A stretch of 64,000 bases of DNA from Mytilisepta virgata (lineage: Eukaryota > Mollusca > Bivalvia > Mytilida > Mytilidae), in assembly GCA_028015205.1 (NCBI GenBank), contig CM051517.1:10402501-10466500 (forward strand). Direction: 5' to 3'. The notes beneath the pieces are model-generated. The model saw only the letters and a list, made by a program, of their open reading frames with translations, was not told where the DNA came from and ran no database searches. Positions 34,572 to 47,700 of this stretch are shown one piece after another (positions within the stretch are counted from its first letter, which is position 1; the number at the start of each line of letters is the position of its first letter). The position numbers were made by a program, and so were the translations under genes.

Positions 34572-37500
34572 CTACTGAGAATTCTTGAAAAAGTATAGAT
34601 AACCATCCCTCCAGTAAACAATAGCATCAGGAGAGTTCGGTACTCCTCGCCAATATACATCAATTCTATGGCGAGTGGTTCTGATTACACCATCGTTCCA
34701 GAAATCCCATTCCCAATAATGATATTCCTTTTGGTAAAATAGAAAAATATAAACTAAAAAGGAAAAAAAAGAAATTTATTAACTTTTTTATGTTCTAATC
34801 ACATTGCATGCTGTAGTTTGCGTTCTATAATATATTTTATATCAAGTTTATATATTTGTTGTTCAGCATCGTGTGAAAAAAAATGCCGTCAAGAAAAGTT
34901 ATTAATCCTCAGTTCCATATTCAAACTTACTCCAAATATTAGAAGTCTTCTGCGCCACCCCCAGTTTGGTATTAATACAGCTGCTCTTGGTGATCCAAAC
35001 CGTTTGTGATCGTCAACTATCATCCTCGTTCCATTTTTGACATTATTTGGGTCACATTTCCAAAGGAATTCATCTAAACAAGTGTAAATTTATCTGAATA
35101 AACAAGACCATAGGAAACATAGAATTTTAAATTGATAGTTTGGCGACCTGCTGAAACTGTTGATCAAACATGGGAGTTTTCAACGTTTAAATATACAATA
35201 TTGTCCCAAGGAATGTGGGGTCAATTCAGTGAGTAGAGTACACTGCATTACAGATGAAAAATCTGGGGTTATTTTGTGATCCTTATCAATCAGATGAAAC
35301 TCGGCCACACATCAAGGCAAGCACTAGATTGCCCAAAATCCATAGTGTCAAAAATTCAACTTGAAAATTATCAAGGATTCTAGAAAAATATTGTGTAAAT
35401 GTTGGAAATTTACATTCTCTTGTCTAATCTATGGTCTTCGGTGATTTTATGACCAAAAGCTTCAAATTCTAATTGTGCGATTTATATCAAACCACAAGCC
35501 GATAAGATACAATATGAGGCATATATTTTGGATAACAATATTCCCTACAAAGTTAATGATATATGTACCTTTAAAAACATATATTTTTCTTTCTTTTGGA
35601 ATGAATTCGACAGCACCGACATCTGAGAGAAGACCGGGACATAACATAGATACTGGGTAACCTTGTAGGTCATTTCCGGTTTGTCTTAAAGGAATATTGT
35701 ATCCTCCACTGATTATGTGAGCATCGCCTCTAGCATCTAGGGGCAGATAATATTTAAATTATTTCATTATTGTTGTGTGTTCGAAAGGCATTTATTTACA
35801 CGTTTTCAAAAATATATATGTCACCATATAATAAGTTACAAATTATGAAAAAATCTTTGTCACTATAAGGATAACCATCTATTAACCAAAGTCATTTATC
35901 CACTTTTCACTGAAACTAAGCTACACATAATTGCTCGTATTATTGCAAGAAAGGTAACAATTTACACTCTTGCTGAATATACAGATATAGAAAGCAATGT
36001 ATTACCAATATAGATATCAGCTATATTTTGACAATTCTTCTCCGACCTAACAAGGGTAGATGACACACCCATAATCTTTCTCAAATACTGTAGATACCTC
36101 ACTCCTCTGCTCTTTTCCCCTACAATGGTAGAATATTACAATTCATTTTAGTTTATTGAATATACATGTATTAAATGCAGAAATTTAGATTTCTTATATT
36201 CCTTACGTTACATGTAGGTGTTTTCATTTTTTTAGTAACTAGAAAATGTTTGTTATTAAATTGTAACAAACACTGTGAATCAAACAATTAATTGATAAAC
36301 ATACTTTACTGACATGGGATATATTTAGACCATTTTCTTCCAAATTAGGTCACCAGCACCCCCCTGTAATACTGGGATGCTATATGAAAAGCAAATAATC
36401 AGCGGCTTTTATTTTATAGATCGTCATATAAGTCGCTCTTGGGTGTTCACCTATGGATAATCTGGGATCCAGACCTTAATTGTACACAGTGCCTTTTGTA
36501 GAGAATCTAGCGAAATTAAAAAAAAATACCAAGGTACCTACGTTCTAACATCTTACAGCAAAATGAAGATGGCAGCTTGCAATAACATAAACAGCCAATT
36601 AACTCAAAATTTATTTCTTATTTTTAGTAAATAAAAAGCTTAAATCGTAAAATAAACATTATTCAACCAGAATAATAGGTAGTTTCGTTTTTGATACTGA
36701 CTATATCATGTGGAATATCTAGACGAGCCCGAAGGGCGAGTTTAGATATTCCACACGATATAGTCAGTGTCAAAAACGAAACTTCCTATTATTCTGTTTA
36801 TCGGTATTTCATTTTTATTAAAAAATATCACTTTTTCAACTAATTTTTATGTGCACTATTTTTCATAGCGGAAGAAGTAATGCGGTTGACCAATCATTGG
36901 CGCGTGACATCATTTTGAAACCATTCTTGACTCACTGGGAAAGGAAAATATTGAATATATGCGTGAATTGACGACTTGTTTTCCGTAATTCATTTTTTCA
37001 TTGGACGATCAGATAAGTAGATCCTCATACATTACGGCACACAATGTATTGCCAAATATTTTCAGTGATGCAGATTGTATGTGATACTCGAAAATATTAG
37101 GCAAAAAGATCAAAGAAAATATGTAAGAATTGCCGATAAATCAAAATAGTAGTATTACTGGATCATTTGACAAAACAAATTGAGAGTATTTCAAAACTGA
37201 TTTACTTAAAGTTTACTTAAGAAATATTGAAAATTTAGATTGAATGGCTTTTATTGAATTTATACTTTATTGAGTTGTAAATTTACCACCAGCATTGTAA
37301 CAACTCGGCTCTTGACTTGAAAATTTTTTATATGCAAATCTCACCATAAATTGCTTGGGCTTGTCTCTTATCATTCCACTGCAGTGTGTGTTTGGGTTTA
37401 CCAAACCATGGTGACATGACATCCTTTTGGTTATAAGAATGTTCTAACCCAATGGCATGGCCAAATTCATGAATGGCCACTCCAAGCAGATTAAGTCCGA

Positions 37501-38441
37501 TGCCTTCAGAAGAACTCCATGGTTCGGCTTCGTCAAAATGCGTATCACCAGAGGCGTCACTTATTCCCGGACTGAATGCATGTGCTAGAGTGTTGCCTTT
37601 TAGCATAGATAATTGAATAAAAGTTTGAGATATAAAAGATCTGAGTTATTATTTCTATACTTTATGTACAAATCGACGAAAAGATATGTAGAATAAATTC
37701 TTTACACAAAATCCATACATTTAATCACGCGACAAAAGTTCCAACAAAAGAAAAGGGCTTTCATTGCTGTCCTTCATCTCGAGTCGCAATGAGGCCGTCA
37801 ACACCGACAAAAATCTCAAACATTCATAAGCTGCAAGCCAAAGACTTACAGTAGTTAACATAACACAGACTGAAGCTTATAACGTAGCATTAAGAATAAA
37901 CATCAAATTGTAATTGAACCATGCCTAAATTCATAAAAAAAATATTTTCATATTCATTTAATATTTCTTGTACTGCGGTTAAAATCTAGATTTCGTCTAG
38001 GTTTAAGGAATGGCGAATCACATGACTAGAGTAAAAAATTCTGCTTGTATATATCTAGCCATATATTATAAGATTTGACTTTTCCTGCCAAATGTTGGAG
38101 GTTCTCTCCATCTAATCCGGAATCTTCCATGAATTAAAATTGACTGCTGTAATATCATGAATATAGGCCATTGCGATGATAATGACACTTAATTTAATGC
38201 TCATGAAGAAAACCTTATCCGGATAAACCCACATCTTTAACACTCATTTCATTCATAATCTTAACATTGGAAATACGAAAATTACTAAATACTAGTACCT
38301 TTGCCATCAAAAGCATTGTACACACCATCACCATGGTTTCCATATACAAAACGGATATTTATATCTGGATCCCTTACAACATACCTAAACCGTAATGAAA
38401 TTTCTCTAGACCATGTTCTTAACGCTTTCTGTAAAATCCGT
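34572..38441 (-). CDS. Matrix metalloproteinase (catalytic and hemopexin domains), 5' end not found
   Basis: A zinc endopeptidase of the extracellular matrix. Supported minus-strand exons are 38299-38441 (RILQKALRTWS, RDPDINIRFVYGNHGDG, YNAFDGK), 37345-37596 (NTLAHAFSPG, THFDEAEPW, HEFGHAIGLEHS, DVMSPWFG), 36006-36046 (SEKNCQNIADIYI), 35569-35736 (DARGDAHIISGGYNIPL, AVEFIPKERKIYVFK), 34931-35073 (DEFLWKCDPNNVKNGTRMIV) and 34572-34727 (EYHYWEWDFWNDG, DAIVYWRDGYLYFF, stop). The HExGHxxGxxH zinc site with the catalytic Glu and the Met-turn are intact, and the last four exons form hemopexin blades with agreeing phases. Not resolved: the linker between 37345 (leaves phase 1) and 36046 (needs phase 2), and the signal peptide, propeptide and cysteine switch, which should lie above 38441. 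Family certain, subtype unknown. Confidence 0.88.
36668..36796. repeat. 129-bp palindromic element
   Basis: A near-perfect inverted repeat: cagaataatagg-tagtttcg, gatactgactatatc and tggaatatct are mirrored by agatattcca, gatatagtcagtgtc and cgaaacttcctattattctg, around a gacgagcccgaagggcgag centre. It lies in an MMP intron. It looks like a small foldback MITE. Confidence 0.85.
37345..37596 (-). CDS. MMP catalytic zinc-site exon
   Basis: The exon joins in phase 1 to the upstream exon (…FDGK + G) and carries the HEFGHAIGLEHS zinc-binding motif, the structural Ca/Zn segment (GDTHFDEAEPW) and the DVMSPWF Met-turn. It ends IY|GTGAGA. Without splicing the frame would reach a TAA seven codons later. 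Confidence 0.92.
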
Positions 38442-38521
38442 CTGAAAAGTAAGCCGATTATTTTGTTGAGGAAAAATTCACATTTTGAAACCATTGTTGG
38501 CAAATGAATAGCCAAAAACAT

Positions 38522-39160
38522 GTTTGATACATATCTTTAGCTCAGTAATTATAACCAATATAAATACATGTCAATGTTTTTTTTTCTTAAATATATATGC
38601 AACAGAAATAGTACACTGAATTGTATATTCGGTCAGGTCTAAAATGTAAAATTATCATAGTTCAACTCTTGTTTCGTATTCATTCTTAGAAAAAAAAAAT
38701 TTCAATACCAAATATAAATGGAAATCTTCTATTAATTCGGTCAGTTGATAAGTTGTTAGTGATACATGTATATGGTAATTATATAGAGGTTCTTTTGCCA
38801 TCTAACTAAATATTAGAACCTTCATCGTCGGCAAAACATATACCCAATAGGACAATTATCAATAAATTACGAACACAACCAAAAAATCATAAAACCTCAT
38901 TTGATGACTTAATGAATCGATGTGAATTCGCCAAAATAACGAATGAAAAAAGATCACAAAAACTACCTTGACTTCTCAAATGGCCAATACGACCTCAAAC
39001 CTAGAGGTGAACAGGAAAGATATGGCGAAAATATATAACAACTACATAGGCTGTCATTTTATTTTTAAAACTATACTTGAATATATATAAGCACGTACAA
39101 AGTTTGGGTTAGAGATTACCTGTCACTAAGGATGGCGTTTTTTGTCCGCAGTAGTCGAAT
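38522..39160. other. Non-coding stretch upstream of the first recognised MMP exon
   Basis: The propeptide exon of the metalloproteinase was expected here or further right, but no PRCG cysteine-switch motif was found on the minus strand. Confidence 0.35.
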
Positions 39161-39175
39161 TGGATTTATATTTAT

Positions 39176-40180
39176 CCCCGCACTTCGAATGAAGTTCGGG
39201 AATATTTGTAATCGGTCCGTCTGTCCGTCCGTTAGATAATCTTGTCTCCAGAACTCCTCGTTCATTTTTAACTTCATGCATTTAATTTCTATACAGTATT
39301 GTCACAAACTGTAAGTAGATGCACAATAACGTTTTAGAATTTTGATTTTCAAAAATAGGGGCACACAAGGGACGAATTTCAGAAATTGGAATTTTAAACT
39401 TGTGACATAAACTCCTCATTCATTTCTCATTTTATGGTTTTAATTTCAATACAGTATTATCACATACTGTATGTAGATGCACAATAAGGTTTTGGAATTT
39501 TTATTTTTAATAATTGGGGCCCACAGGGGTCGAATTTAGAAAACTGGAATTTAAGCTTGTGATCTAAACTCCTAATTCATTTTTCACTTCATGAATTTAA
39601 TTTCTATACCATATTGTCACATACTATATGTAGATGCGCAATAAGGTTTTAGAATTTTGATTTTCAAAAATAGGGGCCCACAGGGGTCGAATTTCGAAAA
39701 CTGGAAATTTAAACTAAACTGCTTAATAATTTTTCATTTTAAGCTTTTAATTTCTATACAGTATTGTCACATACTGTATGTAGATTCGCAATAAGGTTTT
39801 AGAATTTGGATTTTGACAACTTGAGGCCCACAGGGGTTGTATTTCGGAAATAGTGAATTTAAGCTTGTGCCTTAAACTCCTCTTTCATTTTTCATTTAGA
39901 TTTAACAGATTTATTTGTATATATATAATATTGTTCTTTATTCTCTGTAGATATGCGAAAAGGTTTTTAATTTTGAAAATCTATTAAGGGATAAAATTTT
40001 GGGACTGAAAATGGTAAAATTGCTAATTTTGCTTTGTCTCTGGAAATACTCATTCATGTTTTGTTTCAGTGGTTTCATTTGTATATAATATTGTTCTTCA
40101 CTATGTGTAGATGTGCAATAAGGTTTTTAATTTTGAAATTTGATTCAGGGTTCCAATTTTCAGAATGTAATTGTAAAATT
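39176..40180 (+). repeat. ~160-bp tandem satellite headed by a hairpin
   Basis: An imperfect palindrome (ccccgcacttcgaatgaagt and following, 39176-39200) is followed by six diverged copies of a 150-168 bp unit. The unit phrases aactcctcattcattt, acagtattgtcacatactg, tagatgcacaataaggtttt and ggggcccacaggggtcgaat recur from about 39249, 39411, 39565, 39716, 39876 and 40044. No ORF. The head resembles a dispersed repeat common in bivalves. Confidence 0.75.
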
Positions 40181-40311
40181 GCTAATTTTTCACTGTTAAT
40201 TGTTTTTGATGGCACCAATTTCTAGTTTAAAATTAGAAACTACCCGAATCCTTTTCTGCCTTATATATATATATTTTCCTCCTTTTCTGCCTGACAAACA
40301 TGAAATTCGGA

Positions 40312-40341
<30 letters not shown>
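40312..40341. repeat. (TA)n microsatellite
   Basis: About 14 consecutive ta dinucleotides; a shorter tract is at 40262-40274. Confidence 0.9.
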
Positions 40342-40343
<2 letters not shown>

Positions 40344-40721
40344 CTCCACTGGTATGTAATTGAACTTAATACAAAAGCAAGTGAAAAGAGTTTTTTTCAG
40401 TTGGAAGATCGATGTTAGGTCTCCGACAATAGGAAAAAAGCTCACATAATACAGAAATAACAAAATAGCTTAAGCGACACTACAATGAGCCCTTAATGTA
40501 ACCTCTTTAGGGAGGATATCAATAAATAAAAACTGGAACTATTGGCAAAGTGCTTCTTCAAACACTGTTGTCCGTTTTCTCGATACAGAAACAAAACAAA
40601 AATGATGTGAACCACACAGCACCGTGATAATTGCAGGAACACATGACAATAAGAATTCTAGATCCACTTTTACACATTTCCTTCCGTTTTATGGCTTAAT
40701 GCTAATAGTAAATATAAACAA

Positions 40722-41411
40722 GAGGATCACAAGAGCCTGAATCACTCACTGATTATTTTTGCTCTTCAATATATAGAGTCGAATTTTTCGCCTTAATATT
40801 GACTTGTACAGCTAAAATATATAATCCTGAACCCAAATATATGTGGTTGCTAGAGAATTTTTCAATTTCCATTTTGACTTGAACAGGTAGGGCAAAAACT
40901 CCTATAAGGGGTCAATTAACGATTTTGGTCATGTTGACTTATTTGTAGATCTTACTTTGTTGAACATTTTTGCTGTTAACAGTTTGTCTTTAACAAGAAT
41001 AATATTCAAGATAATAACCTAGAACTGCAAAATGTCCTGAAAATCAACAATTCAGGGGAATAACCCAACAAATGGTTGACCGATTCGTCTGAAAATTCAT
41101 GTCAGGTAGAACTTGACTAGATGAACATTTTTACATCATGTCAGTTTTGCTCAAAATGCTTTAGTTTTTGAGATATAAGCCAAAAACTGCAGTTTACCCC
41201 TTATATTTTATTTTTAGCCATGGCGGCCATGTTTCTCGACGGTTAAGAAAATAAAATATAAACTTCATACAAGATACCCTTAGGATCATTCTACCAAAGT
41301 TTGGTCCTAATTGGCCCAGTGGTTTCAGAGGAGATCGTTAAAGGAGAAGTTTATGCCGGACGCCTGGTGATGGCAATAGCTCACATGGCCTTTTAGGCCA
41401 GGTGAGCTAAA
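40722..41411 (-). repeat. Dispersed 'agctcacctggc' repeat, long copy
   Basis: Read on the minus strand it begins tttagctcacctggcct, aaaaggccatgtgagc and continues with caccaggcgtccggcataaac, gatctcctctgaaaccactg. The first ~50 bases match the fragment at 25993-26087. No ORF. Confidence 0.65.
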
Positions 41412-43395
41412 AATTGTTTACTATATATATAAATTATCAAACCCGACTCTTGCTCTTACATTTGCTGTAACTTTGTCATGTGACCAGATAACTGGGTTAC
41501 ACCCCATGTAACAACACTTTGTTGCCAGCCTGAAATATGAACACTTAAATGGGAATTGATCGATATTAGAGACAGAATATATACTTGCCGAAAATTTGAT
41601 CAAAGTAAGATGGTTCATTCTTTTAATAATACGGGATATTAAGAATAGTCTATAAGTTTCTATAAGTTTTTAAACATTTGTATCTTTCAACAACAGTACT
41701 CGTCAAGTTTTTCTGGTTTTTTTTCTGTAAACTTGAAATTCCTCAATGCCGCTTTATAACACCGTGTGATATATTATTTGACCTTACCCTTTACGGATCT
41801 CCTATTTCTCTTGTTTGTGTTGATATCTGGAATCCCACATCGTGGTTTCTTCATAAAACGTAGTGTCAATTTATTTAGTTTTCCGTTGGGTGTTATACCA
41901 TAATGACTTTGGAAAGACCTTACAAAATATATAACAAAAAATATCTATTACTTGCATGTTAGAACTATGTTCACAGAATGGTGCTTCTGTAGCTGTCGGA
42001 TATCATCGAAAATTTTGTATGAGATGCTACATTTTGATTAGTATCATTTTGCCCGTTCAACAATCGATCTCATTTTTATTTCCATCTCTGAAAAAAACTA
42101 CAGGAAATCTAAATTCCGTTTTAATTTGAAAACAAGTTATGGATGCACCAATAAGTAACACCCCATAGAGGTCTTCAGTAATTGGCAAATGCACCACGAT
42201 TCCGAGAGTCAGTTTTTAAACTGAGGCAAACAATAGTAAAAATTAAGCTACATCTGTGACTGCAAACCGGACTCTTTGAAGCCGCCCACTTGCCCGCCGT
42301 ACATCGCAAAATTATTAACAACATTTTTTCCGTTGGAAAATTCGGTTAAAAATCGATGCCAATTAGTTCCAACAGGGCTGGAACACAACACTTGTTTTAT
42401 TGTTTCAAATAGGGGCAGACATTTTGTATACGGTTAAACATTGTAAAAGTCTTTTATGTAATCAGAATGACTTTATAGGGCCATTTCCCCCTGTATTTAT
42501 TTCACTTCTAGGGCCATTTTCATAAGTCGGGCTAAAACCTTTCAAAAGTTCTTGAGGCATAGCATGGTATGTGGTGTCTAAAGATTTGCTAATAACAACT
42601 ACCAAGTAAGTTACAAAAAAAAAATTCTACATACCTCAATATCGCTTTGGGAGACCATTTTAACACAAATTTGCCAAATAAATGTCTTTAAGACAGTTTT
42701 TCGACTTGAAGGAAACTCAGAACCCAAACGAAGTTTTGGTTGTAAGTGAGATTATGTATCTCCTTTCATATGACAGTAAAATGGTTTTGGTTCTGAATTT
42801 CATCTTGGAAATATTCCAAAAATTGATGCAAATTGACCCAAATCGCTTATATACATGACTTTTGAACTCATTAATGATTAAGTATTAAATTTTTGTTTGC
42901 TAACTAAAAATGCGCTGTATACAATCGCTTGCGATAAACAGTAGGTAAATATTTAAGATTAAAAAATCAATGGTTATGAGTGAAACAAATACTGGGGAAA
43001 GTGACCCTGCTCCTTTTACTATTTGAATGATTGAATGATAATGCGTCATAACCCCTAACGGTGAGACTTAAAAAGGGAATTAAAATATTTCATAGTAATA
43101 TGTAATTTAAATATTCTATTCATTTGATGAATTATTTTCTGTTCATGAAGTTAATTTTTTGGATGATTTTATGTGCTTGACCAGCCTTTATATAATGTAT
43201 TGCAGTACCTTATTGAAGATTTTATATCCTTTCTACTTGTGATATTGTTCTGTGGTAAATAACCATATGTCTTGAGATATTCCTGAAGGATAAACTGAAA
43301 TCTATATACTACTGGCTGTAAACCTCAGTTCGTGGAATGAAGTTTTGGCATTTTGAAAGTCTAGAATTATAAGACAAATTTTTGTTGGTTAATTA
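41412..43395. other. Non-coding stretch
   Basis: No firm exon. On the minus strand at about 42647-42690 the frame reads KFVLKWSPKAILR before a GTATGT donor and could join in phase to the MMP exon at 38441, but its acceptor is weak and the usual strand following KW is absent, so I leave it out of the gene. Confidence 0.3.
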
Positions 43396-43403
43396 ACCTT
43401 TGT

Positions 43404-43503
43404 TGAGTCACAGGGGTTCGTTGCAATTGGTATTATAGATCGGGGCCGGATCAGTCACAGATGACGTACTGAGTCACTTGTAACGAGCCCCTGTGGTTGA
43501 GTT
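43404..43503. repeat. ~95-bp inverted repeat
   Basis: gagtcacaggggttcgttgcaa at the left is mirrored by ttgtaacgagcccctgtgg at the right, around cggggccggatcagtcacag. A small hairpin or MITE. Confidence 0.65.
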
Positions 43504-44786
43504 ATTTATCCTTCCTCAAGTTGCCGACTAAATTACTTTCCAAATATTTAAATTACTTTTTACTATAAATAATGATGAAAAAATATTCTAGATAACAATT
43601 GTGGCGGTAAACTGCTACATTCATGAATATGATTAAAAAAACCATTAAAAACATACAATAGGAACTATTTTTCAGTTTTTTGTAATTACAAAACATAATG
43701 ACAGCAGTATGGTAAATACGTATATTACATCCACCCCTTACCCCTAAATATCACAAGGAAAACTTTCTAGTACTCACGGTTGCTGTTATCATTTTCTCAT
43801 GTCTATCGGCTTCATTAAAATGAAGATAATGCATTATTAGTAAAACCAACAATTTTTTTTCATTCATTTTTTTAAATAACAGAGCCGAGACCTGTGACCC
43901 AATTTAAGATTTCACAGTGGGAAAGAAAATGCTGTGGAGCTGACTAATTCATGGAAGAAAAAATCTTTTTTAAATAACTTCACATAATTTGAAGTCAGAG
44001 TGCTTTGAATTCTTCTCAAAAGAAATTGTCAGGTCAAAAGAAGGAGTGAATGTGTTTCTGATGTGGTTTACTGCGTATCACCAAAAAAAAAAATAATAAT
44101 CTTTTATATCACTTCAGCTACTTATATTATAAAATGATAAAATATTTAAGTTTTTTATGTTTAGAATGAAAGACGCGTTTTTGACGACTCTAAATTGTTA
44201 ACATCAAAATCAAGTTCCCATTTGATAACATAAATAACATATATATAATAACATTATTTTCCAACTGAAAAAGTAGAGATATAAACCGTGAAAAGATTTA
44301 TAATACAGTTAACGAAATAAATACCTAGAAAAAATATAGGATTAAAAAATTATATAAAGGCTAATTAAAATAGAAATATACACGAAATAATTATCAAAAT
44401 ATCAAATAATTATTAATTTCACAATAACTTTAAAAATACCGAAATTACCTTGTGTTGTACGTATGACATCCGAAAGAGTGGACAAAGTACCCAGGGACAA
44501 ATTGGACACCTATATACAACAAATATATGTAAAACATGCAATGTGTACTAATAGGTTTTGTAGACTATCGTACCATTATATAATATACATAAAAGTTGAA
44601 ATATTTTCCATGTTAACAGATTCTGCGACAAAGAATGAAAGATGCTTTGTAGACAAATAAACACAACTTGTCCAGACTGTTACACACCAAAACTGTTTAT
44701 AAGAATTACTCTTATTAGCATCCGACAGTATATAACCGTCAGTCTCCGATTTTTTTCTGGATTAGTTAACATATAGATAGATAGAT
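43504..44786. other. Upstream region of the PIF-like gene
   Basis: AT-rich. A gtttataag TATA-like string lies at about 44693-44701, some 90 bases before the PIF-like start codon. Nothing else is recognised. Confidence 0.35.
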
Positions 44787-47700
44787 ATGTGGATATCATT
44801 ACTTTACATTTTAGGATCGGTTTATGTGTTTGCCGATGACTATTACGGGAAAGAAATAACTTTTGAAAAACCAGGTATGCATGCTAAACTATAGATGCGA
44901 ACCATTTTTTTTCTCTTGAAATACAGGTTCACGCGATTTAAACTTGCAAATTAATGCACAGAAAAATAAATCATGGCAAGTTCACTCAAAATTCTTTATA
45001 AAGTTAAAAATATACATATCGTTAAGAACGATAAATATTACAATTCTTATCTTTATAAAATTTGGAATGTTGCCAGTTTTTACAACTATCTAAATTATCC
45101 TTAAAATGAAAATTATTTATATATTGTATGTTTTAGCATTTGAATCTTCTCCCCAGCATTTTGTTTATTTGTTTCAGTTTTGTATATTTCAGTCGGGCAT
45201 GAGCCCTGCTGTTGAAACATAAATTGTTGAAATTTGCATATATAGTTCTTTAAAATTTGCATCATAGAATGTTGCCTGTTAAAATTTTTTAAATTACAAA
45301 ATAAAATTTTAGAAATATACAATGGAGTTTGTAACAGTAGAGCATTACTTGGAGGATGGACAAACTCGATTACTCCTGGCAGCTGTAATCTGTTCTATCA
45401 GTGTGATGAAAACGGCGTTTCCCATGTACAGAGATGTGCAGCAGGAACATTCTATAATGGAAAGGAATGCAGACACGCGGATAAAGTACATTGCCTGAAT
45501 GGTAAATTTTACCTTCCTAAATACATGCACTTGTACATGCAACGCTCAGCGTTAATGACAAGTTCTAGCTGGGTTTTTCTTAATTATTTCTTTCAAAAGA
45601 CTGGTTATGAGCATCGTAAATGAAGGCCAATCCAGAAAAGCCCCTCGAAAGCAGATGTGGTATTTGTTTTTGGTAATATGCATGTACCTAGTTTTAAAGT
45701 GTCATTTCATTTCACTTATTTACAACGGGAAACTCTTTAAAAAATGAAAAGAAATTATGTTTCAAATCGGAATAATTCATTTGCCGAAAGAAAAATTACA
45801 AAATTAAAATACAAGTACCTGTATGTGAAACTATCACGTAATCTTACATCATCTTAACTACGGCAACCCTGTAAAAATTTTGCGCGTTCGTATTCAATTG
45901 AGACTGACCATAAATTAAATTTTGTTCTCCGCCGTTTCGCGATAAGTACGTATGCAGTGTATTTATATATCCTATAATAAGAAACAAGTTTTAGCTTTCT
46001 AAAAAGTTGTGGACTGCTTCGCTGTATCTTAATTTATGGTAATGTTTGAGCATGTGGTTGTTGATTTAGTATTGGAATTCTCTGTTGACCAGTTAAATTT
46101 TCCGCGCGAAAACAACAAATAGACACGACTCTGGAGGTATGCCTAGATTGGCAGAAGTTATAAAGTAGAGATCATGCATTTTTTGTTGTAAACATAGGAT
46201 TATAGTGTATACGATTAAGCAAAACAAACCGTGTGTATTGCAGATTAACAAAGCAAATATACACGTATTAATAATTGATTTCAATAATGAATTTCAGAAT
46301 ATATGAATATTACAAAAACATGTAATGACAGTTGATCGGAACTGATATACACATAGTTAATTTTCCGGCTTTTGATCACTTATCCTGAACGAGTAAAGTC
46401 TGTAATTCTTTATCTCATTTAAACCAATGACTGTTGCTGTATCTCAGTCGCATCATAAAGTAACCAATCAGCGATCAGTAATTATTTCAAGATGGCGTGT
46501 ATGTCTACTGAAACTAATAGCTCCGCACCCTGATGCGAAGCAAATACTGGTGAGACGAGCTGATTTAGGTCAGCTATATATATTTCAAAATTGCGATTGG
46601 CTAAATTAAGATCAGCCTCGAGCTCGGTATCACTGACTTCGGTATCACGCTGCAAGACACTTAAATGCGCTCCAGCTTAGCGAAAGGATGTTCGATACAT
46701 ATGACAAAACTGTTTGCGATGAATAAGAAATGGAACGGTCATTTTCATGGGTCGATTCAACCATTCGACCCCAAATAATGGCCTGATATCCTTTTTCCGA
46801 TTTTGAAAATTGGTCCCAATTTAAAACTGTAATGCCATACATAGAGTCGTGATAATTCAGCATTCCCCTGCATATTCAGGACGAGATATTTTCATGTGAC
46901 CCGAATTATGAACATATATTGACATGCTTTGTGGAATTTACATGTACATACAAAATCAGGTTGCATATATACATTATTCTTATCTGTTTTACGGTCCTTC
47001 TGTTCTTAAAGGTTTCATATTTGTTTTTAGGACATTTGAATTATAAGCAAACCCTAGAAATTCGTACAGAAACAATAATCGTACGCACCAAATTTGATAT
47101 CTTTTAATTTCTTGTATTTATCAGAATATAAATAATGAATTTGAACGTGACTATTCAAGCGTGTCATCTTCTCTCAAACACATGCATTAGTATTGTGAAG
47201 GTTTATTTCCCTGTTGACAGTGAAGACTTGACCTTTCATTATCAAGTTCCGTAACATTTTCATTGATTGAAGTATTAAATAAAGCATGAGAAATATTATA
47301 TCTGGTCAAGTTTAGTATAAAAAAATATGGCTCTAAAATAACCTTTTAATTTTTTGACAAGCCAAATAATATGGGAAAGGTTTTTATTACATTGCACTTA
47401 AGGTGTGTACTTTTTAACTGTTAAACAGCGATTGGGGTTTCCGATCTTTTAACTCCCTGGTAATACATTTTATTGATGATAAATGTTGTATTATTGGCAT
47501 TTCTTTGTAGCAAAATATAGAATGATATATTTAGCGGATGTTAATAGAAATCTTTATGAGGACTTTTTCTGTGCCTCATATTTAGACAACAATCCTTTTC
47601 GACAAATCGGAATTTTCTAAATCGTGTATTTTGTTTTATTTTATATACATAAGCAAGATACATATAGAGTACCTTCAATCGCATAATCAGAATACAGTTT

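Noticed and set aside
42647..42690. Candidate upstream MMP exon (KFVLKWSPKAILR)
   Set aside because: Its phase fits, but the acceptor is weak, a stop lies just upstream and the usual following strand is missing. Not strong enough to include.
44440..44515. Minus-strand Cys-rich segment before a GTAATT donor
   Set aside because: No family match; it could be a 5' UTR exon or chance.
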